Source: Hypsibius dujardini (lineage: Eukaryota; Tardigrada; Eutardigrada; Parachela; Hypsibiidae). From it: a stretch of 22,873 bases of DNA. The stretch spans positions 1 through 22,873 of the forward strand of contig LRSR01014573.1 of NCBI GenBank assembly GCA_001579985.1. The letters run 5' to 3'. The first letter of the stretch is position 1. Every line of letters begins with the position of its first letter. Of this stretch, positions 1 to 8,982 are shown piece after piece. The position numbers and the translations under genes are program-made. The notes beneath the pieces are model-generated. The model saw nothing but the letters and a program-made list of their open reading frames with translations, was not told the origin of the DNA and did no database searches.

Positions 1-69
1 ATCACACCGGCGATCCCCCCGCGCAGCGCCGACGACAGCTACCAGAAGCGGGGCGCCGTGGACTTATAG
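1..69 (+). CDS. possible C-terminal end of an unidentified gene (partial)
   Basis: An open frame enters from the left edge and ends with TAG at 67-69, giving a 22-residue tail that ends in ...QKRGAVDL. The stretch is clearly GC-richer than the DNA after it, as an exon end would be. If real, the gene lies tail-to-tail with the PVF gene, whose stop is at 736. No family can be recognised from so few residues. A second plus-strand frame is also open here, so coding status is uncertain. Confidence 0.3.
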   Translation: MTPAIPPRSADDSYQKRGAVDL

Positions 70-349
70 AGTTGCCATCGTCGACGACAAACGATGCCTG
101 ATCGTATCGTGCCAATAATTTTTCCGGCGGAAAATTCCCTTTCTTCGCCTCCGAGAGGTTTGAATATTCTTAGCCCCTGTCTGACCGAGATCGACGTGCT
201 AAAGAGTTTTGATAGATGGCAACAGCTGGAGTGAACGACGGTTGTTGCGCCTTCTTGACGCGTGATACTTTGCTCTGCCGGAAAGTGTTGTTGGAAATGC
301 ATCTGCAATCAGAGACCGTAAAATTTAAATGGTGCATCACACGGACAGT
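70..349. other. intergenic, no gene seen
   Basis: This stretch lies between the possible upstream gene end and the microsatellite. Short frames exist on both strands, but none shows a recognisable domain or splice structure. It may contain 3' untranslated sequence of either flanking gene. I see no clear AATAAA signal. Confidence 0.4.
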
Positions 350-392
350 AGTGTCTGGTTGTCTGTCTGTCTGTCTGTCTATCTATTTAACC

Positions 393-426
<34 letters not shown>

Positions 427-437
427 TTATCTATTTA

Positions 438-474
<37 letters not shown>

Positions 475-695
475 TCGTCTGCCTGCCTCTTTATCTGTCT
501 GCCTGTCTGTCTATCTTTCTGTCTGTCTGTCTGCTTGTCTGCTTGTCTGCCTGTCTGCCTGTCTCTCTGTCTCTCTGTCTCTCTGTCTCTCTGTCTGTTT
601 GTCTGTCTGTCTGTCTGCTTGTCTGCCCGTCTGCCTGTCTGTCTGGCTGGCTGACTGTTTGTCTGTCTTTCTGTCTATCTGTTTGTCTATCTAAG
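350..695. repeat. CTGT/CTAT/CTGCC microsatellite
   Basis: A long tetranucleotide tract of mainly CTGT units on the plus strand, with a CTAT block near 394-424 and interspersed TGCC and TCTC units. It lies just downstream of the PVF stop codon at 736-738, so it probably falls in or next to the PVF 3' untranslated region. There it would read as CAGA on the PVF sense strand. The tract has no stop codons in several frames and so creates false open frames rich in Leu, Ser, Val and Cys. Confidence 0.95.
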
Positions 696-735
696 TGCCT
701 GTTCATGCGTCTATATTTTTGCCCTTTTCTACTTC

Positions 736-3700
736 TTACGAGCAGTAATGGTTATGGTCGAAATGAAATCCAACAGGGCAGGTCCCTCCGGCATTGGGGC
801 ACTTGCACTCGCATCGTTCCGCGTCCCAGACGCGATTGGGGCCACAATTGTTGGCCATGTCTTGATTCAGACAGACACAACGACAGTTGCCCGGCTCGTA
901 CCGCTGCAGGGTGTTGCAGTCGCTGGCGTTCTGACGACACTGGCAGGCGCACTCGGTGTGCTCCGTCAGACTCACGACGGTCTGCTCGACGATCTGCAAT
1001 CTTCCGTTGACATATCCCAAGTGCATTCCCTGAAGCAACCAACAAGGGATCAAATTGAAGGTGTGTTTGTTGATCGAAACTTTCCTATCTTTACTCCTGC
1101 GTAGAGGAGGGACTATATATTTGAGTGTTCAAATTGAAGCGTGGAAAGGTCGCACCACTCGAGGGTGTGCCCGTCCCTCTGTTCAAATGGGAGATCATCA
1201 ACAAGCGACTGAGGGATTTAACAATTTTGCATGCTATATTTAGGTAAAGCGGATCTTTGGGAAATTGGTGTTTCGCTGATGTTTCACATCAGATCTGACG
1301 TAATTGTAACACTTAAAGTTGTATACGGATTCTTTGAAATGCCTTATAGTTAACATTTAAACGGTATTAAATCGAAAAATATTTTGATGCAAAGTCAAAA
1401 TTAAATATCTATCCAATTTATCTATCAGCAATAATATCATATCCCCTTTAATATAATAGCACGCTAAGAAGATGCAAGCACGGCGGGATGTTATAAACTC
1501 CTTAAAATAAACTAGTGTGTTTAAATTTTTAAATTATTCATTTAACTTCTGATCTCACTTGATTTTGCAATACACTTAGGGAACATCCGTTGATGACGTC
1601 AGTATTGGTTAGGGGGGTAGGGGGGGGGGGAAATCCCTGACGAACTCTGACTGTACGGTATGAGGGTCCTGACGTGAGCTTTGGGGAGCCCAGTAGGCTT
1701 AGAAATTATTAATTTTGGAATTTCTGCGGCAATTCCTATTTTTTTCGAGCATTACACATCGCTTGAAAATACCGGCAAGCTCTGTGCGTACTGTTCAGCA
1801 AACATTTTCATAGAAACCGAGCACGCCGTATCAGCTGTTCATCGATGCATTCGTTACTTCTTGCCCCGAAACTCCTAAACGAAAGAACTACCGGCGCGCG
1901 AACGAGAAACTGGTGAAGGACAGGCACCTTTTTTTCTGTAATGGAAGGGGTCTTTGGTTTCTGACGTCAGAAACCGAAGATCTACGGGGTGTTAAAAAAA
2001 ATTCTGACGAATTCTGACGTTAGGGGAGAGGGTGTCGGGTCGCCTAATAAAAATTACTGACGTCATTAACGGATGTTCCCTTACTGCATGATTTAATTTG
2101 CGTACTTTACACGATTTAAAATAATTTCACTAAATTTTATTTGAAATTCACCGACATGTTTTACTTTAATTTCTTTACTTTTATGTTTTATTATTTTTAT
2201 ACATATGATTTGATTCTAGAAATTATTACTGATGATTTACCTACTTTGTCTTTCAATATATGTACATTTACCATTTTCGAAAAAGGAATGTGGAACGTCT
2301 CACTATTAAATACAACATAACGCAACTTTTGTTACGTTATATTTGTTACGTTTGTTACGTTTGTTACGTTTGTTACGTTTGTTACATTTGTTACGTTTGT
2401 TACATATGTTGCATTTGTTACGTTTGTTACATATGTTACATATGTTACGTTTGTTACATATGTTACGTTTGTAACGTTTGTTACGTATGTTACGTTTGTT
2501 ACGTTTGTTACGCATGTTACGTTGTTACGTTTGCTACGCACGTTACGTTATATCTTACTTTACGGTTTATGGTCGAGCTCCTGGTCGGTTTACATTGGAG
2601 GTTGTTGTTCCCGCAACAGCCGCCGCATTGTTTAACCACCGTACACTCCGGCCACATAACGAGCGTGATGTTTTTCGGTTTCGGCATGGGAACGACGGCT
2701 AAAAATCGGCGATTCACCATTAAGTACATTTATCCCCGGAATATGTACAGGCGCAGTCGGCAACTTACTGTCTCGGGGAAGACATCTCGCGTTCTCCGCC
2801 ACTGGAGGCTCCACCGCTGGTTCTGGCGGTAGAAAAAAATAAAGATAAAAAACTATACAAATACGAAATTTCAACGTACAATTATATCAATTATCTAAAT
2901 TAAATTAAACTAAATTAAATCATTCAAAATTATATAAATATGAAACTTCAACGTAATCGTATTACATCAAGTGGTTATAAATAAGGAATTAATATACTAG
3001 CGTAATATAATAACACCATAATAAAATGATAATAAAAAGGTAAAATTAAAATAGCAAAAAATTAATATAAAAATTAAATTTTCCTTGAACGTGTGCTGCA
3101 CTACAGTGAGTACAAGTATGAGACAAAGTGTGTATTTCGGCTCGCCCTCCACTTGGTCGATAAATCAGCTCACTCTCTGATAGCAGCTGCTTGATTGTTT
3201 GATTTTCAGAAGTGCTATAGTATACTAGGATATAGTGCAGCAAATCAAACAATCAAGCATCTTCCATCAAAGAGAAACCCATGAGTGAGCCGATTTATCG
3301 ACCCAGTAGAGGGTGAGCCGAATTACACACTTTGCCTCATACAGCAAGTAAGTATATTAGTAGAAGTGTTCTGCGTAGAGTGAAGTCCATATCGATGTGG
3401 GCCATAGAGACGTACCTTCCAACATTTTAGCCATCCGGAAGTTGGAAGCCATCTCCAGTGGGGCGATTTTAGGCTCCTTGGGGTGGTGACTCTCCATCGG
3501 AACGAACTGATCCACCGGAAGTACCACTGAAGAAAAACGTGTGAACGTGGCATCGGAATAATGCCAACAATTATGCACAAACAATTACGTGTCTATGATC
3601 ATGTTTATCGTTCGCTTGATCTCCTATATCTGACGCATTTGAAGTGGACGAATCGATGTCAACAAATAAATCACATCTCCCTATTGCACTTTATTTCACA

Positions 3701-4931
3701 GTTTTCATTTCCAAATTCATCGATAAGTAATTGTTAATTGATAATATATAATATAGAATATTGAAGTATAATATAATACAAACAATTATAATATAATAAT
3801 ACATACAATGGTAATATAATAATACATACAATTATAACATATTAATACATATAATTAAAATATAATAATACATATAATTATAATATAATAATACATATTT
3901 TTTATATATTTATATATTTTCGGATAAAATGGAATTATTGTACCTTCAAGGGGCATGTCTTGGCCCGTGGTTAAGGGGAGGTCCTCTTGGGTGAGCTTCT
4001 CATCGCTGAACGGGTCCGTCAGAATTTGTATCCTACTGTCTTGTTTCGGAGTGAATTTCTCCAGGAATTGCGCGGACGTCAGCTGGGACACTTCCAGCAA
4101 AGCTTGAGCCGGTATCTGTGCGGCGTCAAAAAACTTATTTAATTATTTTTAAATGTGGATATTTTGTTAAATGCGTCACAGACATTGGGTAGTAATCCAA
4201 TTAATTATTTATTGCAATAACACGTTACTGGTTAATAATTCGAAACCTGAATGGGGCGCTAAAAAAAGTTATCGCACTGATTCTTTGTTAAGGCCATCCT
4301 GCGTTTATCGGGCAAACGCCGCAAAAAAAACACAACACGGAAATGGTCAAATGCATCTTGCCCGAACAGGCGCGTGAACCGGTTCTTGCGGCGACGTTTC
4401 CGCCGGACAGTGTAATGACCCGCACCATATAGCACCGCAATTCGCAAGAGATAAGACTTCCACTTACTCTCGCAGAAATATTCATAGATAAATTGCACGC
4501 CCGTACAGTCACATTTTTCGCAAAAATATATATTATAATCTATTTTTTAATTAGTTAAAGGTCTCCTCAATAAGACTGTATTGTACATTTGCAAATCCGT
4601 TATCTTTAAAATTAACTTGAATTTACACGAGGCACAATAATTAATAGTTGAAAAATTAGTGCGAGGAAATTCACTAGTTTAAAAAAAATTTAAAAAAATG
4701 TATGTCTATATTATATATATATATAAATATATATATTACGTATGCCGGTACCTCGTAAAAGTTGAGGTCGTGCCCGTTGTTGAACTCAGCGTCAAAGACC
4801 TCATCCTGGGGCGATAAATCACGCAGCAGATGGTCATTGGAAAAAAAATGCCTGTCTGCGGTGACAAAGCCAAAAAGTTCCCGGCAGGACAAGATTGATA
4901 AACAGGCATAGAGAAATACCAGACGAAACAT
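736..4931 (-). CDS. PVF: PDGF/VEGF-related growth factor (PVF-like), six exons, complete
   Basis: Secreted cystine-knot ligand, expected to dimerise and bind a PDGFR/VEGFR-type receptor tyrosine kinase. Minus-strand exons: 4931-4752, 4115-3944, 3526-3416, 2822-2769, 2698-2559, 1029-736. All junctions are GT-AG and join in frame to 316 residues. Residues 1-20 are a hydrophobic signal peptide. About 30-165 is an acidic, cysteine-free propeptide-like stretch. The knot spans about 168-248 with all eight expected cysteines (168, 191, 197, 200, 201, 208, 246, 248), including CLPR and QCGGCC. The C-terminal tail has two CX10CXCXC motifs (257-272 and 281-296) as in VEGF-C/D and insect PVFs. Possible N-glycosylation sites are N182 (NIT) and N253 (NAS). 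An earlier in-frame ATG exists upstream, but the one at 4931 places the hydrophobic segment at the N terminus. The gene is divergent from neurobeachin. The family is secure; which PVF paralogue it is cannot be decided. Confidence 0.93.
1579..2080. mobile_element. PIF/Harbinger-type MITE with TTA target-site duplication
   Basis: The 26-bp terminal inverted repeats at 1579-1604 and 2055-2080 match at 25 of 26 positions and begin GGGAACATCCGTT. Both ends are flanked by TTA (1576-1578 and 2081-2083). A 3-bp TTA/TAA duplication with GGG-starting termini is the hallmark of PIF/Harbinger and Tourist-like elements. The interior carries repeated TCTGACG/CGTCAGA words near both ends, like subterminal transposase-binding repeats, and a run of G at 1612-1630. 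It encodes no transposase, so it is non-autonomous. The insertion lies in a PVF intron. Confidence 0.85.
2327..2550. repeat. 9-bp tandem array, unit TTTGTTACG
   Basis: More than twenty imperfect copies of TTTGTTACG run through this interval, with variants in which CG becomes CA (TTACATATG). The nine-base period keeps all frames free of stops, so long false open frames with Cys-Tyr-Val repeats appear on both strands. The array begins about eight bases inside PVF intron 5, right after the splice donor of the cystine-knot exon. Confidence 0.95.
2823..3415 (-). other. PVF intron 3 with foldback element
   Basis: AT-rich intron between the propeptide exon (3526-3416) and the small CLPR exon (2822-2769). 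Its main content is the inverted repeat at 3117-3341. The section 2840-3060 is A/T-rich simple sequence with no other signal. Confidence 0.8.
3117..3341. mobile_element. foldback (inverted-repeat) element, MITE-like
   Basis: The two halves are inverted copies of each other. The left arm starts TATGAGACAAAGTGTGTAT at 3117, and the reverse complement of the right end (3341 downward) starts TATGAGGCAAAGTGTGTAA. Matching continues inward through TCGATAAATC and GGCTCAC-like blocks to a 16-base identical pair at 3189-3204 and 3243-3258. A short loop lies around 3215-3235. Arms are about 100 bp and near 85 per cent similar by eye. No coding capacity and no clear target-site duplication were found. 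It may be a foldback MITE or a decayed hairpin locus. Confidence 0.8.
3786..3900. repeat. 23-bp AT-rich tandem repeat, five copies
   Basis: Five consecutive units of exactly 23 bases start at 3786, 3809, 3832, 3855 and 3878. Each resembles TTATAATATAATAATACATA followed by a short variable end. It lies in PVF intron 2 (3527-3943), close to the donor at its upper end. The rest of that intron, 3540-3780, shows no gene signal. Confidence 0.9.
4116..4751 (-). other. PVF intron 1 with a GC-rich island
   Basis: Intron between the signal-peptide exon and the propeptide exon. Most of it is AT-rich, but about 4286-4500 is distinctly GC-richer and open in two minus-strand frames, one with a very basic stretch (VRRKRRRKNRF). 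A good minus-strand donor (GAGA followed by GTAAGT) lies near 4470. This could be an unused or alternative exon or an insertion remnant. No homology is recognised. Confidence 0.5.
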
Positions 4932-5085
4932 TTTTGCGTCCTCGGTTTGGATTGGGATGAAAAATACTTGACAGTGATCGCGCTGCCCGTTCACCGCAAT
5001 TGTAACATACGAAATAGTGGAATAAAGGATAAAAATCAAAAGCGAGTCTTCACGACGCCGCAACACACACAAAAGAAAGAATTCC

Positions 5086-5147
5086 AGGAGAGATAACCGC
5101 GAGCAAAGAGAGAGAAGGAGTGAGTGAGAGAGTGAGGAGAGATAACC
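5086..5147. promoter_or_regulatory. GA-rich block with GATA-containing direct repeat upstream of PVF
   Basis: Two identical 13-bp copies of AGGAGAGATAACC lie at 5086-5098 and 5135-5147, each containing a GATAA core. Between them is a purine-rich GAGAG/GTGAGTGAGAG stretch. The block sits about 155-215 bases upstream of the PVF start codon, where core-promoter or proximal elements are expected. The role in PVF control is inferred from position and motif resemblance to GATA-factor and GAGA-type sites. Confidence 0.4.
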
Positions 5148-5222
5148 ACGGCGATCGAGTCACCGCGTCGTAACAAAAGGCGTGCGCTCAAGTTCGACGG
5201 TAAAATTCCCGTAATAGTAATA

Positions 5223-5561
5223 TTAATAATGACACCTCCGCAAACAAACCTTTAAGACACCACAAACACCCCATCCCCCCTTCGCTTTATTTTCAGACAA
5301 TCGCGACGGTGTGTTCAATGGACAGGTCCAGTAATCAATGGGCAAACAATCGGCAACCAGTCGGAAAATACCGTCATTTAGTGATATCCGTAAATAAATA
5401 TTCGGCGCACAATAGACCGGGTGCTGTAGTATCCAATCGAATGAAACCGAAGGATTAGCTGTATCGTTCTTTACGAGACTTGTAGAGGGATCGGAAAAGT
5501 AATGATGACGGACGACGCGCGCCGTACACATCGGCACCACTTTCCGTCATATGTGTCTATG
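5223..5561. other. intergenic, no supported gene
   Basis: A 105-codon minus-strand open frame covers 5223-5540, but it has no signal peptide, no domain and no visible splice partners. It is not called as a gene. The stretch lies between the PVF promoter block and the hairpin at 5562-5669. Confidence 0.4.
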
Positions 5562-5669
5562 GTACAGCCGTGGCACGATTTCTTAACGGAAAACGTTAAT
5601 CGGAACATCGGCATAATAACGTGTGTTCCGATTAACGTTTTTCGTCGAGAAATCGTGCCACGGCTGTAC
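5562..5669. repeat. 46-bp-arm near-perfect inverted repeat (hairpin)
   Basis: The left arm 5562-5607 and right arm 5624-5669 are reverse complements at 43 of 46 positions, separated by a 16-base loop. Both outer ends carry the same word GTACAGCCGTGGCACGATTT, read inward on opposite strands. The pairing stops abruptly outside the arms. It could be a small foldback transposon, a precursor of small RNA or an extruding regulatory cruciform. It lies in the intergenic region between two divergent genes. Confidence 0.9.
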
Positions 5670-5837
5670 ACTGTACTACTACTGCAGCACGAGGTACAGG
5701 CTTTTGGGTGTGACGTCAGTGCCGGACGGCGAGCCAATCCTTGAACAGCCTACTAGTATAAATTCAATGCGACGGTAAAATGTTGGAAAGGGTGCAGGAT
5801 TTAGACTCAGAATACCGTGGAATGGGTTAGCAGACCG

Positions 5838-7100
5838 TCGGCTCGACCGACGATCAGCGGGAGCAGAGACGGATGGTTTGACTTGAGAAAACGAAGTACC
5901 GAAAAAACTTGTAACGGCTACCATGAATTAGACGAAAGATATAGTCACGGAAGGAAGTGGAGACCGCCTGGCTGACCGAACGGGTGTGAAGCGAGAAGCG
6001 AAAACGGAGGACTTGACGGGCGGTTCAATAGGAGGCCAACCGTGGAATTAGCGGCGAATGGTTTGACCGGTCTAACGGAAGCTAGGTGATTCGATCGTTC
6101 TGACAGAGACGACATAATCGGTTCGATCGATGGTGAGCGGCGCAATAAACGAAACGGATGTTTCGAACGACAATTGCGGATGTTGTAGTTGGTGTAGATA
6201 GGATGGTGCACTATATGACTGATGGGAACCGAGACGAACGGTTGGACGAAGCCGAGAAGGTAGGCTTGCGCGAAGGCCAGCGGGTTCTGTGCGGTGGTCA
6301 ATGGCTCGGATGACGGTCAGGGGAGGTGGAGACGCGCGGCTAGATATGACGGTGCGGCGAACGAACGGCTGATGGAGGTTGAGACGGAGGGTTGGATGAA
6401 GCCGAGAGAGTCGGTTTGACCGACGATCAGCGGAGTTACAGACGAATGACTCCGAGGATCAAGGAAGGCCATTGCAGGCGTTTAATCAGGATGGCTCGAC
6501 TGACCTTTGACGGAAGCCGAGAAGATCATGTCGAGTGACGGATTGAACATGGCCAGGGAGATGGAGACAGGTGGTTAGACTTGGCGATGCGACGGAAAAC
6601 CGACGGAAACTGAGAAGGAGGGTTACACAGCCGAGATGGTAGCTTCGAGCGTACGCCAGCCGGATACGTGTCGTGATTAATAGCTCGGACGACGGTCATG
6701 GGCGGTGGAGACGGACGGCAATACATGATGGTCTGACGGGAGATCACCGGAGTGACTCTAACAGAGAGTTGGACCAAGCCGACACGATCCGTTTGACCGG
6801 TGGTCAGCGGGGTTATAGACTAATTATTTGACAGACGATCAAGGGATGGGTCGACCGAGCGCTGATTCGGGAGCCGAGGCGATCGGTTCCGGGTGATGGC
6901 CCGCGGGGCATGTGACAGATGGTTCGAACAACGATAAAAGGAAATGAGAACGGGCGGTTAAAAAGGACAGTGCAATAATCGGCTGGCTTAGACTGAGATG
7001 GTTTGCCTGACCGACGATCGGCAAGACGCACAGCCGGATTATTCGATGGGTGAGAACGGACAGTTCAAAGGAGCAGACAGACAAACGGTCAGTGCAATGA
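5838..7100. repeat. degenerate long-period tandem repeat region
   Basis: Related blocks recur through this G- and A-rich stretch. The word GACCGACGATCAGCGG is exact at 5845 and 6418, and close variants occur at 6795 and 7009. The clearest pair is a block of about 200 bp near 6255-6440 that aligns with one near 6630-6815, offset by 377-379 bases and sharing GCTCGGA(T/C)GACGGTCA and GGTGGAGACG. The spacings (573, 377, 214) suggest a base period near 190 bp. Copies have diverged widely. No convincing gene lies in it. Confidence 0.65.
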
Positions 7101-7835
7101 ATGTTCCTCTAGCTAGAGGCACACTTGAATGGTTCGAACAGGGAATAGAGGAAAGTGAAGGTGGTTCGGCAGACTAAAAGTAGCGTGTCCAGCGTTGACC
7201 AACGAACGACCCTGAGAAGGAAGACGAACAATGCAGTTAACGGAAAACGAAGGCAAAAGCGGAACGATTTGACCACCTATGATAACGGAAGGTAGACACG
7301 AACGGTTAGACCTGCACTGTGTCTGTGGTTACTTAAGCTTACGCAGTACTAGTTCGCTCGTGGAATGTGCATTGACTTTGTTCGGATTGTTACTGCCTGC
7401 GTGTTCGGTGAGTAACGAAGTTTGTGCGACAGTGAATTGGCCTTGTTCCATGAAAAAGTAGAAGTGATGTTCAGCCGCAAGCTAGCGTGAGTCGGAGTTA
7501 CACCTGATTATGTTCTCTTAAGTATGAGTCTTGTGCACGCCTTAAAACTGTCTCTGTTCGACGAACAAGTATCTGTGTTCGCTCAGTAAACTTCATTTGT
7601 TCCAGTTGAAACGGCGCGATACTGAAATGATGATGTGTTTGTTTTGCGAGAAGCATTTTCACGTCCCGTTTTCTTCCACGTTTTAAACATTCAACCACTA
7701 TATCGTCGTCATCAGACCTTTTTTGCGCCTCCGCTACTGGGGGAAAAGTCCCAAATTTCGCAATGGCTTACGAGAGTCCAGCAGAGCAGAAAGTTCAATT
7801 TGAACGCTGATCATTTTTAATTGCTGACTCGAAAA
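7101..7835 (+). promoter_or_regulatory. upstream region / probable 5' leader of neurobeachin
   Basis: No protein gene is supported here. The stretch directly precedes the neurobeachin start codon and probably holds the promoter and 5' untranslated sequence. An in-frame stop TAA at 7818-7820 precedes the ATG at 7836, so translation cannot start further upstream in this exon. No TATA box or initiator could be identified with confidence, and an upstream noncoding exon cannot be excluded. Confidence 0.4.
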
Positions 7836-8982
7836 ATGGCCGAAAAATCAGCGGGCGAGATGGACAATCCGCCTGGAGCGGATGCGATGCAGCCGGAAGA
7901 TAACGCCCCGAGTACCGAAACGATCGTCACGGAAGTCATCGAAGACCTGCCCGCGTCGGGGGATGCCACACGACCGCCGGACTTTCCGACCGAGAAAGAG
8001 TTTCTCGAGGAACTCCCAAAACAATCTTCCCCTGAAGAGGTGAGTTGATTGATTTTCTGGAAATATTGGGATATAAATAGTTGGGTAAATCGAAAAACAT
8101 CCACGTGGCGGGATAAAGGTGGAAAGGTGTGGAGATTTCGGTTCGTAAAGTGAGATTTCGGTTTTTAGAGTTTGTGTTCAATTAACCAATCAAGCACTGC
8201 TTCTGCTGTGGCTGTCGATTGTTCAGACTGTTGATTGGTGGATTGATTGATTGATGGCGGATTAGCCGTTTATCAACGCAATAGATCAATCAACGCTTGA
8301 ACCATGTTGAATTTTATTCGTGAAATATCGGCATATTTTCTTTGTAAATCCAGATCCACTCTTTTATTTTTAGCAAGTGAGAAGTGTTAAAACCCTGATT
8401 TTTTCTAAAACTTTACGTTATTTATGTACGTTGTTTTTTTGAAGGTTTTGTTTTTAACTGCCGAACAATATTGCATTTTTCGAAACATAATATTTGGGCA
8501 AACGTTGCCGGGAGATTAATTATTTTATTTGTTTTATTTAAAGCCCGATTTCGTATAGGGATTAAACAATTTTTGATTTGCAGATTGTTCATGAAGAGAC
8601 GTCTTCTGAAGAAGTCGTCGTCGAACAGGCACCGCAACCGGATGTCGCCCGAACGGTTGTCGTACAGGATGCCGACGAGGAGTCGGGAAACGAAGAAGAA
8701 GGCACACCTATTCCCTCGGGTGACAGTGGGGAAGAGGACGTCAGGGACACATCGATGGCGGATGCCGGGAGGGAATTGTTCAAGGAAGCCACTGTAGTGG
8801 ATATTCCGTTGACGGCGGCCGTGCCGCCTGCGGTCGCTGCTGCGGTCGCGGCGAAAGTTGAGACGCGCGAAATTGATATTTTGGGCGGAGGCGATCCGAC
8901 GAAAGCGTTGGATAAGGTGTTGGATGGGTTTTTGAGTGGCGCGCTGTCCAGCCGGGAGGTGGCCGATCTGGCCTTGAATGTG
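7836..8982 (+). other. NBEA: NBEA exons 1-2: acidic, disordered N-terminus
   Basis: Exon 1 is 7836-8039 (donor GTGAGT) and exon 2 is 8584-8982 (acceptor TTTGCAG, donor GTAAGC), both in phase 0. The start ATG at 7836 has an in-frame stop 18 bases upstream. About 130 of the first 200 residues form a Glu/Asp-rich, low-complexity tail unlike the Gly-rich start of vertebrate NBEA. The later part (from about [10 protein letters not shown]) becomes helical and matches the family's first solenoid helices. Intron 1 (8040-8583) is AT-rich with TTGATTGA-like repeats and nothing else visible. Confidence 0.88.

Larger units (their letters stand above)
1030..2558 (-). other. PVF intron 5 (1.5 kb, repeat-laden)
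   Basis: This intron separates the cystine-knot exon from the last Cys-rich exon. Its donor GTAAGA is read on the minus strand just below 2559. Its acceptor is a TTGCTTCAG at 1038-1030 on the minus strand. It holds a MITE (1579-2080) and a TTTGTTACG array (2327-2550). The rest, including 1100-1575 and 2090-2320, is AT-rich with no gene signal. Confidence 0.85.

Noticed and set aside
216-1010. Long plus-strand open frame of 264 codons
   Set aside because: It is created by the stop-free CTGT tract and by the antisense of the last PVF exon. The Leu-Ser-Val-Cys run has no biological meaning.
748-1104. Plus-strand open frame opposite the PVF C-terminal exon
   Set aside because: The minus-strand reading shows a clear Cys-rich CX10CXCXC pattern with a matching acceptor and stop. 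The plus frame is a shadow.
1681-1878. 65-codon open frame inside the MITE
   Set aside because: No transposase motif is visible, and MITEs are non-coding. The short length is compatible with chance.
2260-2832. 190-codon open frame with Cys-Tyr-Val repeats
   Set aside because: It is a product of the 9-bp array plus antisense of two PVF exons.
5223-5540. 105-codon minus-strand open frame upstream of PVF
   Set aside because: No domain, no signal peptide and no splice partners. It could not be linked to PVF or to any family.
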